Of a stretch of DNA of 64,000 bases, positions 1 to 8,285 are shown one piece after another. Position numbers and translations under genes: made by a program. The notes below the pieces were generated by a model. The model worked only from the letters and a program-made list of their open reading frames with translations. It had not been told where the DNA came from and searched no databases. The DNA lies in NCBI RefSeq assembly GCF_026011735.1, contig NZ_BRVN01000003.1:124001-188000 (forward strand), written 5' to 3'. The DNA is from Dietzia sp. NCCP-2495 (GTDB taxonomy: Bacteria > Actinomycetota > Actinomycetes > Mycobacteriales > Mycobacteriaceae). The first letter of the stretch is position 1. Each line of letters opens with the position of its first letter.

Positions 1-797
1 ACCGCGTGGCCGGCGTGGATCGGGAACACCGCGCTGTGCGGGAGCAGGTCCGCCATCTCGTCCTGGATCCACTGCGGGAACGCGATGTCGTGCGTGGTCT
101 TGATGATCGCCACGGGCAGGTCGAGCTCGTGCAGCCACGAGGTGGAGTTGAATCGCCCCACCTCGCTGATCACTTGGCGGTGCGTGGTCAGGGGCGTCCT
201 CGACAGCTCCCGCAGTGCCCACTCGTGGGGGCCGAGGGGCGTGTCGGTGATCTCGCGGGCGACCTCCTCGGGCACCGCGTTGAGCAGCGGCTGTGACCGG
301 GCGAGGCCGCCGAGGGTGATCTTCTCGATCGCGTTGCGCTCGGCGCCGGTCCCGGTGGCGGCCAGGACGAGCCCGCCGAGCCGGGAGGGGTCCTTGCGGG
401 CCGCGAGCTGGGAGACTATTCCGCCCATCGAGTAGCCGCCGAGGATCGGGGCCTCCAGTTCGAGGTGATCGGCGACGCGCACGGCGTCCTCGGCGAGGGC
501 CTGGAAACTGAACGGGCCGGTGTGACCCATCCCGTGCTGGCGCTGGTCATAGGTGATGAGGCGGTACTCACCGCGCAGGCGCTCGAAGGTCTGGTACCAG
601 TTCAGCATCCCTGTGGCGACCATGCCGTGCAGCAGGATGACGGGCTCGAGGTGCTCCTCGCCGGTGTCGTACAGGCGGGTCGTCACGTCGTCGGCGAGCG
701 TGACGATGCGGGGGGTGGGCAGCAGCGACATGTTCGGTGCCATGCGAGGCAGTCGCAGGACTGAGCGGGGCAGTCCGATGATCGGGTTGGTGCGCAC
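1..797 (-). CDS. alpha/beta hydrolase (3' end beyond window)
   Basis: Read on the minus strand from a GTG at 797, preceded by a purine-rich GAGGAGGAGC ribosome site. The 265 visible residues have an alpha/beta-hydrolase fold signature: an HG oxyanion motif near residue 57, the nucleophile elbow GYSMGG at about 121-126 (Ser123), and a GH near residue 262 that is probably the catalytic histidine. The C-terminus lies outside the window. The substrate cannot be told; relatives include esterases, haloperoxidase-like and 3-oxoadipate enol-lactonase-like enzymes. It is divergent from the HisN-type gene at 949, with about 150 bp of shared upstream DNA. Confidence 0.85.
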   Translation of the reverse strand, partial: MRTNPIIGLPRSVLRLPRMAPNMSLLPTPRIVTLADDVTTRLYDTGEEHLEPVILLHGMVATGMLNWYQTFERLRGEYRLITYDQRQHGMGHTGPFSFQALAEDAVRVADHLELEAPILGGYSMGGIVSQLAARKDPSRLGGLVLAATGTGAERNAIEKITLGGLARSQPLLNAVPEEVAREITDTPLGPHEWALRELSRTPLTTHRQVISEVGRFNSTSWLHELDLPVAIIKTTHDIAFPQWIQDEMADLLPHSAVFPIHAGHA

Positions 798-936
798 GTG
801 CTCCTCCTCGAGTGCGTCCCGCGGGCGGGTGTTCGGCCCGCGGACGTGTCCACGATTGTGCGGCACGAGCGTCGTTGTCGCATCACCTCTCCGCCGCGCG
901 CTCGGGATCTGATCGGTGACTGTCGGATCGTTGGGG

Positions 937-942
937 CACGAT
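937..942 (+). promoter_or_regulatory. candidate -10 (CACGAT), leaderless
   Basis: The hexamer lies exactly 6 nt before the ATG at 949. It keeps A2 and T6 of the actinobacterial TAnnnT -10 consensus but has C at position 1. No Shine-Dalgarno sequence fits in the gap, so the mRNA may start at the ATG. Confidence 0.4.
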
Positions 943-948
943 GGGGGC

Positions 949-1839
949 ATGACGCCACGGCCCACCCGCCCCCTCGGTCCGGATCAGATCGAGCGCCTCG
1001 ACGAGCTGCTCGCCTCGAGCGGTCGCATCGCCCGCCGCCATTTCCACGGCGATCTCGCGGCACTCGCGGCCGCGGACAAGAACGCCGCGGACAAGAACGC
1101 CGCGGACAAGTACGCGGCACCCGGAACCGGCAACCTCGGCGGCTACGACCCGGTCACCGAGGCCGACCGCGCGATCGAGGAACTCCTCCGCGCCGGCATT
1201 CAGTCGATGTCGCCGGGGGACGCGGTGGTGGGTGAGGAGAACGGGCGGAGCGGCCCAGTCGACGCCGCGCGCACCTGGTACCTGGACCCGATCGACGGGA
1301 CCAAGGCCTTTCTCACCGGCATGGCGGGCTGGGGCACGCTCGTGGGCGTGGTCGAGGGCGGCCGCGCGGTCGCGGGATGGATGGACCAGCCGGTGCTCGG
1401 CGAGACCTTTTCCGCGGTGGGCGGCCGCGCGACGCTGCGGCGCACGGACGTCGACACGGGCCGGCCCGTGACTGTCGACCTGCACACTTCCCAGTGCCGT
1501 CAGCTCTCCGACGCGATCCTCTACACCACGCATCCGTCGATGTTCGGGGACACCGGGCCGGCCCGCGAGGGGTACGACGAGCTCGCCCGCCGCGTCCGCC
1601 TCCAGCGGTTCGGCGGCGACTGTTACGCCTACTGCATGCTCGCCGCCGGGCGCGTGGATCTGGTGGTCGAGTCCGACCTCAATTCGTACGACATCGTGGC
1701 GCTCATCCCGATCATCGAGGCCGCGGGCGGCGTCATCACCGGTCCGGACGGCGCGCAGCCGATCGAGGGCGGCACCGTGGTCGCGGCGGCGACGCCCGAG
1801 CTGGCCGAGCAGGCGTGGGACGTGCTGGGTCGCGCATGA
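949..1839 (+). CDS. hisN: inositol-monophosphatase-family phosphatase, likely histidinol-phosphatase
   Basis: 296 residues. Metal-dependent phosphatase motifs are in the usual order: DPVTEAD at 67-73, GEE at 95-97, WYLDPIDGTKAF at 110-121, and a C-terminal S-YDIVALIPIIEAAGG block. In Corynebacteriales this family supplies histidinol-phosphate phosphatase (HisN), which dephosphorylates histidinol phosphate in histidine synthesis; other IMPase substrates are possible. Start ATG 949 is preferred over the in-frame codon at 916 because a -10-like hexamer sits 6 nt upstream. An unusual three-copy AADKN repeat (about residues 41-55) lies just before the first metal motif, where this family has a mobile catalytic loop. 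alkB follows 10 bp downstream. Confidence 0.8.
   Translation: MTPRPTRPLGPDQIERLDELLASSGRIARRHFHGDLAALAAADKNAADKNAADKYAAPGTGNLGGYDPVTEADRAIEELLRAGIQSMSPGDAVVGEENGRSGPVDAARTWYLDPIDGTKAFLTGMAGWGTLVGVVEGGRAVAGWMDQPVLGETFSAVGGRATLRRTDVDTGRPVTVDLHTSQCRQLSDAILYTTHPSMFGDTGPAREGYDELARRVRLQRFGGDCYAYCMLAAGRVDLVVESDLNSYDIVALIPIIEAAGGVITGPDGAQPIEGGTVVAAATPELAEQAWDVLGRA
1069..1113 (+). repeat. 3 x 15-bp in-frame tandem repeat in hisN
   Basis: Units at 1069-1083, 1084-1098 and 1099-1113. The first two are identical (gccgcggacaagaac); the third ends in tac. They encode AADKN-AADKN-AADKY. The length keeps the reading frame, so copy number can vary without breaking the gene. Confidence 0.95.
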
Positions 1840-1849
1840 GTCGGCAGTC

Positions 1850-2575
1850 GTGACCGAGCCGCTGTTCGGCGTCCACCGCGAGCCGGCGGTACTGGGGCCC
1901 GGCGCGGTGCACGTCCCGGACTGGCTCAGTCGTGACCAGCAGGAATACCTCCTGCGGGCGTGTGTCGAGTGGGCGGCGGTCCGCGTGCCCCGCACGATGG
2001 TGCTGCCGGGCGGTGGCCGGATGTCGGTGCGGACCTTCAGCCTGGGGCGGGACTACTCGCCGTATAGATATGACGACGACGAGACCATCCCGCCGATCCC
2101 GGAGTGGCTCCTGCGGGCGGCCCGTTCCGCGCTGATCTCGGTGGCGGAGATCGATCCCACGGCCGCAGCGGTCGATGCCGACACCACGGACGGTCGAGGT
2201 GTGGCACCACATGGTTCGGGCATGGCACCACTTGGTCCGGCCGAGTACACGCCCGATGCCGCACTGGTGAACCTCTACGGCCCCGGCGCCACGATGGGCC
2301 TTCACCAGGACCGCGACGAGGCGCGCGGCGACCCGGTCGTCTCGCTCAGTCTGGGGGACGCGTGCACGTTCCGCTTCGGTACGCCCGAGCACCGGGGGCG
2401 CCCGTACACGGATGTGCGGCTGGAATCGGGAGACCTGGTGGTGTTCGGTGGCCCGTCGAGGCTGGCGTTCCACGGGGTGCCGAAGGTTTTCGACGGCACT
2501 GCCCCTGCCTGGTGCCGCGAGGTGCTGGGGGCGGCCCCGGGGCGAGTCAACATCACGCTCCGCAGGACTCGGTAG
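1850..2575 (+). CDS. alkB: AlkB-type alpha-ketoglutarate-dependent dioxygenase
   Basis: 241 residues from GTG 1850. Family enzymes oxidatively remove methyl lesions (1-methyladenine, 3-methylcytosine) from DNA or RNA using Fe(II), oxygen and 2-oxoglutarate. Seen here: NLYGPGATMGLHQDRDE with the iron-binding HxD (His152, Asp154), the distal iron histidine in RLAFHGV (His208), and the C-terminal RVNITLRRTR 2-oxoglutarate-binding arginine motif (232-241). Length matches bacterial AlkB. Residues 105-130 are a low-complexity insert with a duplicated VAPHG/MAPLG element. It sits 10 bp after hisN on the same strand and may be co-transcribed. Confidence 0.9.
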   Translation: MTEPLFGVHREPAVLGPGAVHVPDWLSRDQQEYLLRACVEWAAVRVPRTMVLPGGGRMSVRTFSLGRDYSPYRYDDDETIPPIPEWLLRAARSALISVAEIDPTAAAVDADTTDGRGVAPHGSGMAPLGPAEYTPDAALVNLYGPGATMGLHQDRDEARGDPVVSLSLGDACTFRFGTPEHRGRPYTDVRLESGDLVVFGGPSRLAFHGVPKVFDGTAPAWCREVLGAAPGRVNITLRRTR

Positions 2576-2621
2576 CCCCACGGCGCACGAGGCCACGATG
2601 CGCGAGGCCCACGGGCACACC

Positions 2622-2627
2622 TACGCT
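2622..2627 (+). promoter_or_regulatory. -10 element TACGCT, leaderless start
   Basis: A perfect TAnnnT hexamer 6 nt before ATG 2634, with no ribosome site between. This favours a leaderless mRNA and fixes the start at 2634, not upstream inside alkB. Confidence 0.6.
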
Positions 2628-2633
2628 GACCCC

Positions 2634-3329
2634 ATGAACACTTCGTCGTCCCAGGGACGTGGCCTGACCATCGCGGTGATCGTCCTCGTGGCGCTCGTCG
2701 CCATGATCGCGGCGGTCGGAACGGTGGTGGTGTCGCAGCGGACCTACGGGTCGAGCGAGCGCACGATGAGTGCCAAGACCCAGGTCGCGGCGGGATCCGA
2801 CCACACGGACCCGGCGGCAGGCCTGACCATCCGGGTCCCGGCCGGCTGGGAGGCGCAGTCCGGTCCGCTGCCGTTCGGCACCACCGCACTGATGCCTGAG
2901 GGGGCGTCTGATTCAGGTGGTGCGAGCGGGATCGTGTTCCTCGGCGCGCTGACTCCGGAGATGCTCGCCGGACAGGACGTCAGCAACGAGCAGGCCGCGT
3001 TCTCGCTGGCCACGGGCATCGGCCAGGCGGTTTTGCCGGTCCCGGGCAGCCCCACCGAGGAGCGGGTCGACGAGATCTCGAGCCGGGTCGGCGACGGTAC
3101 GGCCCTGTCCTTCCGGATCATCCCGTCGATCCAGCAGCCGATGGTCGGTCCCGAGGGCGCGCTGGTCTACTCGGCGGTCGTCGGCGAGGGCGATTCGCGG
3201 TTCTGGCTCACCTACATCGCGACCCCGGGCGACGGCAGCATGGATTCCCCGCGCGCGGAGTGGGCCGACGAGATCGTCGAGCGTTTCGAGCTCGCCGACG
3301 TACCGGCCGAGGTCGGCACCACGACCTGA
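2634..3329 (+). CDS. single-pass membrane-anchored hypothetical protein
   Basis: 231 residues. A short polar N-terminus is followed by one hydrophobic helix (about residues 10-32) and a soluble, extracytoplasmic-looking domain rich in proline, glycine and acidic residues. There is no lipobox cysteine after the helix, so it is an anchored rather than a lipidated protein. I recognise no catalytic motif; the shape recalls the small secreted or anchored proteins common in mycobacteria. The ATG at 2634 is chosen for its -10 hexamer and because earlier in-frame codons overlap alkB. The gene ends just before a strong bidirectional terminator. Confidence 0.7.
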   Translation: MNTSSSQGRGLTIAVIVLVALVAMIAAVGTVVVSQRTYGSSERTMSAKTQVAAGSDHTDPAAGLTIRVPAGWEAQSGPLPFGTTALMPEGASDSGGASGIVFLGALTPEMLAGQDVSNEQAAFSLATGIGQAVLPVPGSPTEERVDEISSRVGDGTALSFRIIPSIQQPMVGPEGALVYSAVVGEGDSRFWLTYIATPGDGSMDSPRAEWADEIVERFELADVPAEVGTTT

Positions 3330-3364
3330 GGCACGCCCAGACCCGAGACACGCCCAGACGACTT

Positions 3365-3396
3365 GAGCTCGGCCCTCCCGCGGGAGGGCCGGGCTC
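3365..3396. terminator. bidirectional terminator hairpin
   Basis: A 16-bp stem with one mismatch, centred on the palindrome ccctcccgcgggaggg. It lies between the convergent genes ending at 3329 and 3421 and can serve both. Confidence 0.8.
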
Positions 3397-3420
3397 AGAT
3401 CTCAGGTCAGCCGGAAAAGG

Positions 3421-4041
3421 TCAGAGCGTGGTGACGACCTCGTCGTACTCGAGGCGCGGGAGGCGATCGAACCAGGCGCCCTCGGCGGCGGGCTTGCCGA
3501 TGTTGATCGCGACGAGCACGCGGTGGCGGCCGTCGGGGAAGAACTCCTTCGAGATCGCCTCGGCGTCGAAGCCGGTCATCGGGCCGGCGGCCAGACCCGC
3601 GGCGCGGATGCCGAGGATCGCGTAGCCGATCTGCAGGCCGGCGTTGAGCTCGGCGGTGCTGGCGCGGCTGGCCTCGTCGCCGTCGAACAGGTCACGGGCG
3701 CCGGGGAAGTGCGGGAAGAGCTTGGGCAGCTCGTCGTGGAAGTCCACGTCTGCGGCGAGCAGCGCGACGGCAGGGGCGGCGGCGGTCTTGGCCTGATTTC
3801 CCTCGGCGAGGAGCGGGACGAGGCGGGCCTTGGCCTCCTCGGACCGGAGGACCACGACGCGCAGCGGCTGGTTGTTCATGGAGGTGGGCGCCCACTTGAC
3901 CAGGTCGTAGATGGCCTCGAGCTGTTCGTCGGTCACCGGCTCGTCGGTGAAGGCGTTGGCGGTGCGCGCCTCGCGGAAGAGCAGGTCCTGGGCGGCCTCG
4001 TCGAGCTGCAGGGCGGTGCGGGAATCCAGAGAAGTTGTCAT
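3421..4041 (-). CDS. nitroreductase-family protein (malonic semialdehyde reductase-like)
   Basis: 206 residues from ATG 4041. In-frame TTG 4050 and ATG 4047 are alternatives; none has a clear ribosome site, so the start is uncertain. The sequence is a compact FMN-dependent nitroreductase: an N-terminal F-EARTANAFTDEPV segment, PTSMNNQPLR (FMN-binding S-N-QP motif), and a central NAGLQIGYAILGIRAAGL helix followed by GPMTGFD. This pattern matches the RutE-like subgroup annotated as malonic semialdehyde reductase, which reduces 3-oxopropanoate to 3-hydroxypropanoate with NAD(P)H. No rut pyrimidine-degradation genes are nearby, so the physiological substrate is open. Confidence 0.75.
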   Translation of the reverse strand: MTTSLDSRTALQLDEAAQDLLFREARTANAFTDEPVTDEQLEAIYDLVKWAPTSMNNQPLRVVVLRSEEAKARLVPLLAEGNQAKTAAAPAVALLAADVDFHDELPKLFPHFPGARDLFDGDEASRASTAELNAGLQIGYAILGIRAAGLAAGPMTGFDAEAISKEFFPDGRHRVLVAINIGKPAAEGAWFDRLPRLEYDEVVTTL

Positions 4042-4156
4042 GTCCATCAAAAACGCGTCCCCGGCACGGGCATTCCAGAGGCGATCGTGATCCTGGACAC
4101 CTCACCTATGGCGGCAGCCTCTGCGGCAGCCCCAGCCCCTGCCCCAGCCGCGATCC

Positions 4157-4894
4157 TCAGGGCCGCTTGCGGGTGAATCCCACCACCGGATCACCGTCGG
4201 CCAGTCCCTCGACCGGCGCGACCATCCGCTCCACCTGAGCCCGCGCCTGGTCCCGCACCGGAGTCTGCGGATCCAGCACCGACATGTACTCCCGGTGTTC
4301 GGCCAACGCGTCGACCGCCGGCTCGATGAATCCCTTCACGTCCACGTAGTGACTCGGCTGCGGGTCGGACTCGAACCACATCTGCGGGCGACCCTCGCGT
4401 GAGTCCACCCCGGCGGCCGCGACCACGTCGTCGTAGGCCGCGCCCACGGCGGCGCCGAACTCGATGTGGTCGGACTGGTTGGGGAAGCCCGGGGCGAACT
4501 CCGCGCCCGAGTACAAGGAGACGACGACGTCGGGGCGGTGCTTGCGGATCGAGTCGGCGATCGCATCGCGGAGGTCGCCGTTGTTGACGATCCGGCTGTC
4601 CGGGAATCCCAGGAACTCCACGGTGTGCACGCCGACATGCGCCGCCGAACGCCGCTGCTCCTCCTCGCGGATCGGCCCGGCGATCGACGGCGCCATGCCC
4701 TCGATTCCCGCCTCGCCACTGGATGCCAGCACGTACACGACACTCCGGCCCTCGGCCGTCCACCGGGCGATGGCAGCCGACATTCCGTACTCGGTATCGT
4801 CCGGGTGCGCCACCAGGACGAGGCAGCGGGTCCAGTCGGTGGGGAAGGGCTCGGGGAGGGTTGTCGGCGTCGGCTGGTCCGTGGAGTCGCTCAT
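4157..4894 (-). CDS. PIG-L family (LmbE-like) deacetylase
   Basis: 245 residues. The zinc motif AHPDDTE (His30, Asp32, Asp33) is near the N-terminus, and a second metal-region motif QSDHIEFG is near residue 143. Family members are zinc amidases that remove acyl groups from N-acetyl sugars or bacillithiol/mycothiol intermediates. It is shorter than MshB and Mca and not obviously either, so the substrate is unassigned. ATG 4894 has a CATACT hexamer 6 nt upstream, suggesting leaderless translation. Confidence 0.8.
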   Translation of the reverse strand: MSDSTDQPTPTTLPEPFPTDWTRCLVLVAHPDDTEYGMSAAIARWTAEGRSVVYVLASSGEAGIEGMAPSIAGPIREEEQRRSAAHVGVHTVEFLGFPDSRIVNNGDLRDAIADSIRKHRPDVVVSLYSGAEFAPGFPNQSDHIEFGAAVGAAYDDVVAAAGVDSREGRPQMWFESDPQPSHYVDVKGFIEPAVDALAEHREYMSVLDPQTPVRDQARAQVERMVAPVEGLADGDPVVGFTRKRP

Positions 4895-4900
4895 GCCACG

Positions 4901-4906
4901 AGTATG
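4901..4906 (-). promoter_or_regulatory. candidate -10 (CATACT), leaderless
   Basis: On the minus strand, 6 nt before ATG 4894. It keeps A2 and T6 of TAnnnT. Confidence 0.4.
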
Positions 4907-5007
4907 GCCTCGCCGGTGGCCGTCAGGTCCGAACTCGCCGAATGACGCGGTCGTAGACTGGGCCGGAACTCGTCGTCGTCGTCATCACACAGTCCTGGAG
5001 GCCCCTC

Positions 5008-6165
5008 ATGTCCGCACTCTTCCCCGACTACCGCCCGTCCTGGGAGACCGAGGACCACCGGCTCCTCCGCGAGCACGCCCGGTCGTTCTTCGGCAAGGAG
5101 ATGACCCCCAACCAGGAGAAGTGGGCCGCGCAGAAGCACGTCGACCGCGAGACGTGGCTGCGCACCGGCGAGGCCGGGCTCATCTGCCTCGACGTGCCCG
5201 AGGAGTACGGCGGGCAGGGCGGCGACGCCGGCATGGAGTACCTCGTCACCGAGGAGCTCGTCTACTCCGGCGACACCGCGTTCGGCATGGGCGTCGGCTC
5301 CACCATCACCCCGCACTACGTGGCCAACTACGCCACCGAGGAGCAGAAGCGCGAGTGGCTGCCGAAGATCTGCTCGGGTGAGTGGATCTCCGCCATCGCG
5401 ATGACCGAGCCCGGCGCCGGATCCGACCTTCAGGGCGTGCGCACCACCGCCAAGCGGGACGGCGACGACTACATCATCAACGGCTCCAAGACCTTCATCT
5501 CCAACGGCGGCTCCGCCGACTTCGTCGTGGTGGTGGCCAAGACCGACCTCGACGCCGGCCACAAGGGCATGGCCCTGTTCGCGGTCGAGGCGTCGACCCC
5601 CGGATTCGAGCGCGGTCGCGTCCTGGAGAAGATGGGGCGCCACGGCGCCGACACCGCCGAGTTGTTCTTCAACGACATGCGCGTGCCCGCCGCCAACATC
5701 CTCGGCGGCGAAGAGGGCCAGGGCTTCTACCAGCTCATGAACCAGCTCCCGCGTGAGCGCCTGGCCATCGCCGTGGACGCGCTCGCCATGGCCGAGGCCG
5801 CCGTCGTGGAGACCATCGAGTACACCAAGGAGCGGCAGGCGTTCGGCAAGCCGATCCTCGACTTCCAGAACACTAAGTTCGAGCTGGCGCACTGCAAGAC
5901 GCAGGTCATGGCCACCCGCACCTACGTTGACTACTGCATCGAGCAGGAGCTCGCCGGGAAGCTCGACGCCGTGACCGCCTCCATGGTCAAGATGCAGGCC
6001 ACCGACATGCTCGACGACGTGGTGGACCGCTGCCTCCAGCTCTTCGGCGGCTACGGCTACATGATGGAGTACCCCATCGCGCAGAAGTTCGCCGGCGCCC
6101 GCGTCATGCGGATCTACGGCGGCACGAACGAGATCATGAAGGAGGTCATCGGCCGGGCGCTGTGA
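5008..6165 (+). CDS. acyl-CoA dehydrogenase
   Basis: 385 residues, the usual family length. FAD-dependent alpha,beta-dehydrogenation of acyl-CoA thioesters. Signatures seen: AMTEPGAGSDLQGVRTTA (FAD and substrate loop), INGSKTFISNGGSADF, and the C-terminal RIYGGTNEIMKEVIGRAL, where the family's C-terminal motif lies. The ATG at 5008 has a CTGGAGG ribosome site 6 nt upstream. The gene is monocistronic, between a divergent PIG-L gene and a convergent MerR gene. Acyl chain preference cannot be read; similarity to long- or medium-chain FadE enzymes is likely. Confidence 0.9.
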   Translation: MSALFPDYRPSWETEDHRLLREHARSFFGKEMTPNQEKWAAQKHVDRETWLRTGEAGLICLDVPEEYGGQGGDAGMEYLVTEELVYSGDTAFGMGVGSTITPHYVANYATEEQKREWLPKICSGEWISAIAMTEPGAGSDLQGVRTTAKRDGDDYIINGSKTFISNGGSADFVVVVAKTDLDAGHKGMALFAVEASTPGFERGRVLEKMGRHGADTAELFFNDMRVPAANILGGEEGQGFYQLMNQLPRERLAIAVDALAMAEAAVVETIEYTKERQAFGKPILDFQNTKFELAHCKTQVMATRTYVDYCIEQELAGKLDAVTASMVKMQATDMLDDVVDRCLQLFGGYGYMMEYPIAQKFAGARVMRIYGGTNEIMKEVIGRAL

Positions 6166-6181
6166 GGCGGCGCGGGCGTGA

Positions 6182-6637
6182 TCAGCGGAGCCGGTCGATG
6201 ATCTCGACGAACTCCTCCGCGTAGGCCAGGTGCTTGCGAAGTCGCTCGAGACGCTGCGTGGCCTCGGCTCCGATCTCGGAGAGGGTGGCCGCGACGGCGT
6301 CGTCGTCGTCACCGATCGCGCCCGCACCGTCCCCTCCAGCGACATCACCACCCGCGCCGCCGCCTCCCGTGCTGCCCTTCCCGGCGCTCCGGGCGTCGAG
6401 CGCGCGGCAGAAGTCCTTCATCCGGTCGAGGCTGAAGCCCAGCGGTTTCATGCGGCGGATGAGGAGGAGGCGCTCGACATCGGCCTCGGTGTAGAGGCGG
6501 AACCCGCCGGGCGAGTGGGCTGACGGGCTGACGAGGCCGAGCTCGTCGTAATGGCGCAGGCTGCGGATCGACAGGGCGGTGCGCTCGGCGACCTCCCCGA
6601 TCTTCATGGTCTGCTCGCCAGGATTTTCCTCGGCCAC
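6182..6637 (-). CDS. MerR-family transcriptional regulator
   Basis: 151 residues from GTG 6637, which has a GGGAG site 4 nt upstream; ATG 6607 is the alternative. The N-terminal helix-turn-helix and wing are clear: KIGEVAERTALSIRSLRHYDE, then LVSPSAHSPGGFRLYTEAD, followed by a coiled-coil dimer helix. The C-terminus has no cysteines, so it is not a metal or SoxR-type redox sensor. It carries a glycine/aspartate-rich linker (GGGGAGGDVAGGDGAG) not usual in the family. It is divergent from the SulP gene, with a perfect inverted repeat in the gap, so it probably controls itself and possibly SulP. Confidence 0.85.
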   Translation of the reverse strand: MAEENPGEQTMKIGEVAERTALSIRSLRHYDELGLVSPSAHSPGGFRLYTEADVERLLLIRRMKPLGFSLDRMKDFCRALDARSAGKGSTGGGGAGGDVAGGDGAGAIGDDDDAVAATLSEIGAEATQRLERLRKHLAYAEEFVEIIDRLR

Positions 6638-6662
6638 AACTCTCCCGCTACGGTAGGTTTCT

Positions 6663-6683
6663 ACTCTCTCGGAGCGAGAGAGT
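6663..6683. promoter_or_regulatory. 21-bp perfect inverted repeat, likely MerR operator
   Basis: Arms actctctcg and cgagagagt (9 bp each, no mismatch) flank a 3-nt centre. It lies between the divergent MerR and SulP genes, just upstream of a minus-strand TACCGT -10 candidate (6650-6655). MerR proteins bind dyads placed between or beside the -35 and -10. Confidence 0.7.
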
Positions 6684-6707
6684 TCGACCTCAGACTGTAG
6701 GTGATCA

Positions 6708-8285
6708 GTGAACAGCGTGCCCACGGCGAGCGGATCGACCGGATCGTCAAGCCGCGACTCCGCCGCATCGTCGACCAGTGAGTTCCCCATCGGAGTGGGG
6801 GCGTCGTTCCGCGCGGCGTTCTCCTCGCCGGCCCGACTGCGCACGGAGGTCCTCGCCGGCCTGGTGGTGGCGCTGGCGCTGATCCCGGAGGCGATCTCGT
6901 TCTCGATCCTCGCGGGCGTCGACCCGCGGGTGGGTCTGTTCGCGTCGGTCACCATGGCCGTGACCATCGCCTTTACCGGCGGTCGGCCCGCCATGATCTC
7001 GGCGGCCACGGGGGCGGTGGCCCTGGTCGTCGCGCCGGTCGCCGCGAACCACGGGCTCGAATACCTCATCGCGACCGTCCTGCTGGCGGGTGTCCTGCAG
7101 ATCGTCCTGTCGCTGCTGGGCGTGGCCAAGCTGATGCGGTTCATCCCGCGGTCGGTGATGATAGGTTTCGTCAACTCGCTGGCGATCCTCATCTTCCTCG
7201 CGCAGATCCCGCACCTGCTCGGCGTCCCGTGGCTGGTGTATCCGCTGGTGGCGGCGGGAATCGTGATCATGGTGGGTTTCCCGCGCACGACCACGATCGT
7301 GCCGGCGCCGCTCGTGGCGATACTCGTGATCGCCGGCGCGGTCCTGCTGTTCGGGTGGACCGTCCCCGATGTGGCGGATCAGGGCGAGCTCCCGACCACG
7401 TTGCCGTCGTTGCTCTTCCCCGACGTCCCGCTGACGCTGGAGACCCTCGAGATCATCGCGCCCTACGCGCTGGCGACGGCGCTGGTCGGGCTCATGGAGT
7501 CACTCCTGACCGCCAAGCTGGTCGACGACATCACCGAGACCCACTCCGACAAGACCCGCGAGGGCTGGGGCCAGGGCGTGGCCAACCTCGTGACCGGCTT
7601 CTTCGGTGGCATGGGCGGCTGCGCGATGATCGGACAGACGATGATCAACGTCAAGGAATCCGGCGCTCGGACGCGGCTGTCGACGCTGCTCGCGGGCGTG
7701 TTCCTGCTGATCCTCGTGGTGGCGCTCGGCGACATTGTGGGGCTGATCCCCATGGCCGCGCTGGTGGCGGTGATGGTCATGGTGTCGGTCGGTACGTTTG
7801 ACTGGCATTCCGTGCACCCGCGGACCCTTCGCTTCATGCCGCTGTCGGAGACGCTGGTCATGGTGGTCACCGTGGTGGCGACGGTGTGGACCGGGAACCT
7901 GGCGATCGGCGTGGTGTTGGGCGTGGTCACCGCGATGGTGATGTTCGCCCGCCGGGTCGCGCACATGACCACGGTGGAGAAGGTCGCCGAGCTCGACACC
8001 GACCACGACGGCACCGTCGACACCCGCACCTACCGCGTCACCGGCGAGCTCTTCTGGGCCTCGAGCAATGATCTGGTCTACCAGTTCGACTACTCGGGCG
8101 ATCCGGAGAACGTGGTCCTGGACCTCACCGACGCCGACATCTGGGACGCCTCGACCGTCGCAACCCTCGACGCGGTGCAGCAGAAGTACGCCGAGAAGGG
8201 CAAGACCCTGTCGGTGATCGGCCTCGACGGCGCGAGCCAGGAGCGTCTCGACACCCTCTCGGGGCGATTGGGCGGGGCGTTCTAG
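6708..8285 (+). CDS. SulP-family anion transporter with STAS domain
   Basis: 525 residues from GTG 6708. The N-terminal 30 residues are Ser-rich and polar. A long membrane domain follows, with the SulP motif LVVALALIPEAISFSILAGVDPR near the start and the TGFFGGMGGCAMIGQTMIN signature. A C-terminal cytosolic STAS domain (about 435-520) includes VVLDLTDADIWDASTVATLD. Family members move sulfate, bicarbonate or other anions. No carbonic anhydrase or sulfur-assimilation genes are adjacent, so the ion is unknown. The divergent MerR gene and the palindrome between them suggest ligand-controlled expression. A 14-nt stretch around the stop codon is duplicated (8282-8304). Confidence 0.9.
   Translation: MNSVPTASGSTGSSSRDSAASSTSEFPIGVGASFRAAFSSPARLRTEVLAGLVVALALIPEAISFSILAGVDPRVGLFASVTMAVTIAFTGGRPAMISAATGAVALVVAPVAANHGLEYLIATVLLAGVLQIVLSLLGVAKLMRFIPRSVMIGFVNSLAILIFLAQIPHLLGVPWLVYPLVAAGIVIMVGFPRTTTIVPAPLVAILVIAGAVLLFGWTVPDVADQGELPTTLPSLLFPDVPLTLETLEIIAPYALATALVGLMESLLTAKLVDDITETHSDKTREGWGQGVANLVTGFFGGMGGCAMIGQTMINVKESGARTRLSTLLAGVFLLILVVALGDIVGLIPMAALVAVMVMVSVGTFDWHSVHPRTLRFMPLSETLVMVVTVVATVWTGNLAIGVVLGVVTAMVMFARRVAHMTTVEKVAELDTDHDGTVDTRTYRVTGELFWASSNDLVYQFDYSGDPENVVLDLTDADIWDASTVATLDAVQQKYAEKGKTLSVIGLDGASQERLDTLSGRLGGAF

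Noticed and set aside
4399-4587. Arg-rich open frames opposite the PIG-L gene and similar long frames opposite many genes
   Set aside because: Typical shadow frames of high-GC coding DNA: biased Arg/Pro/Gly composition, no ribosome site, and a recognised gene on the other strand.
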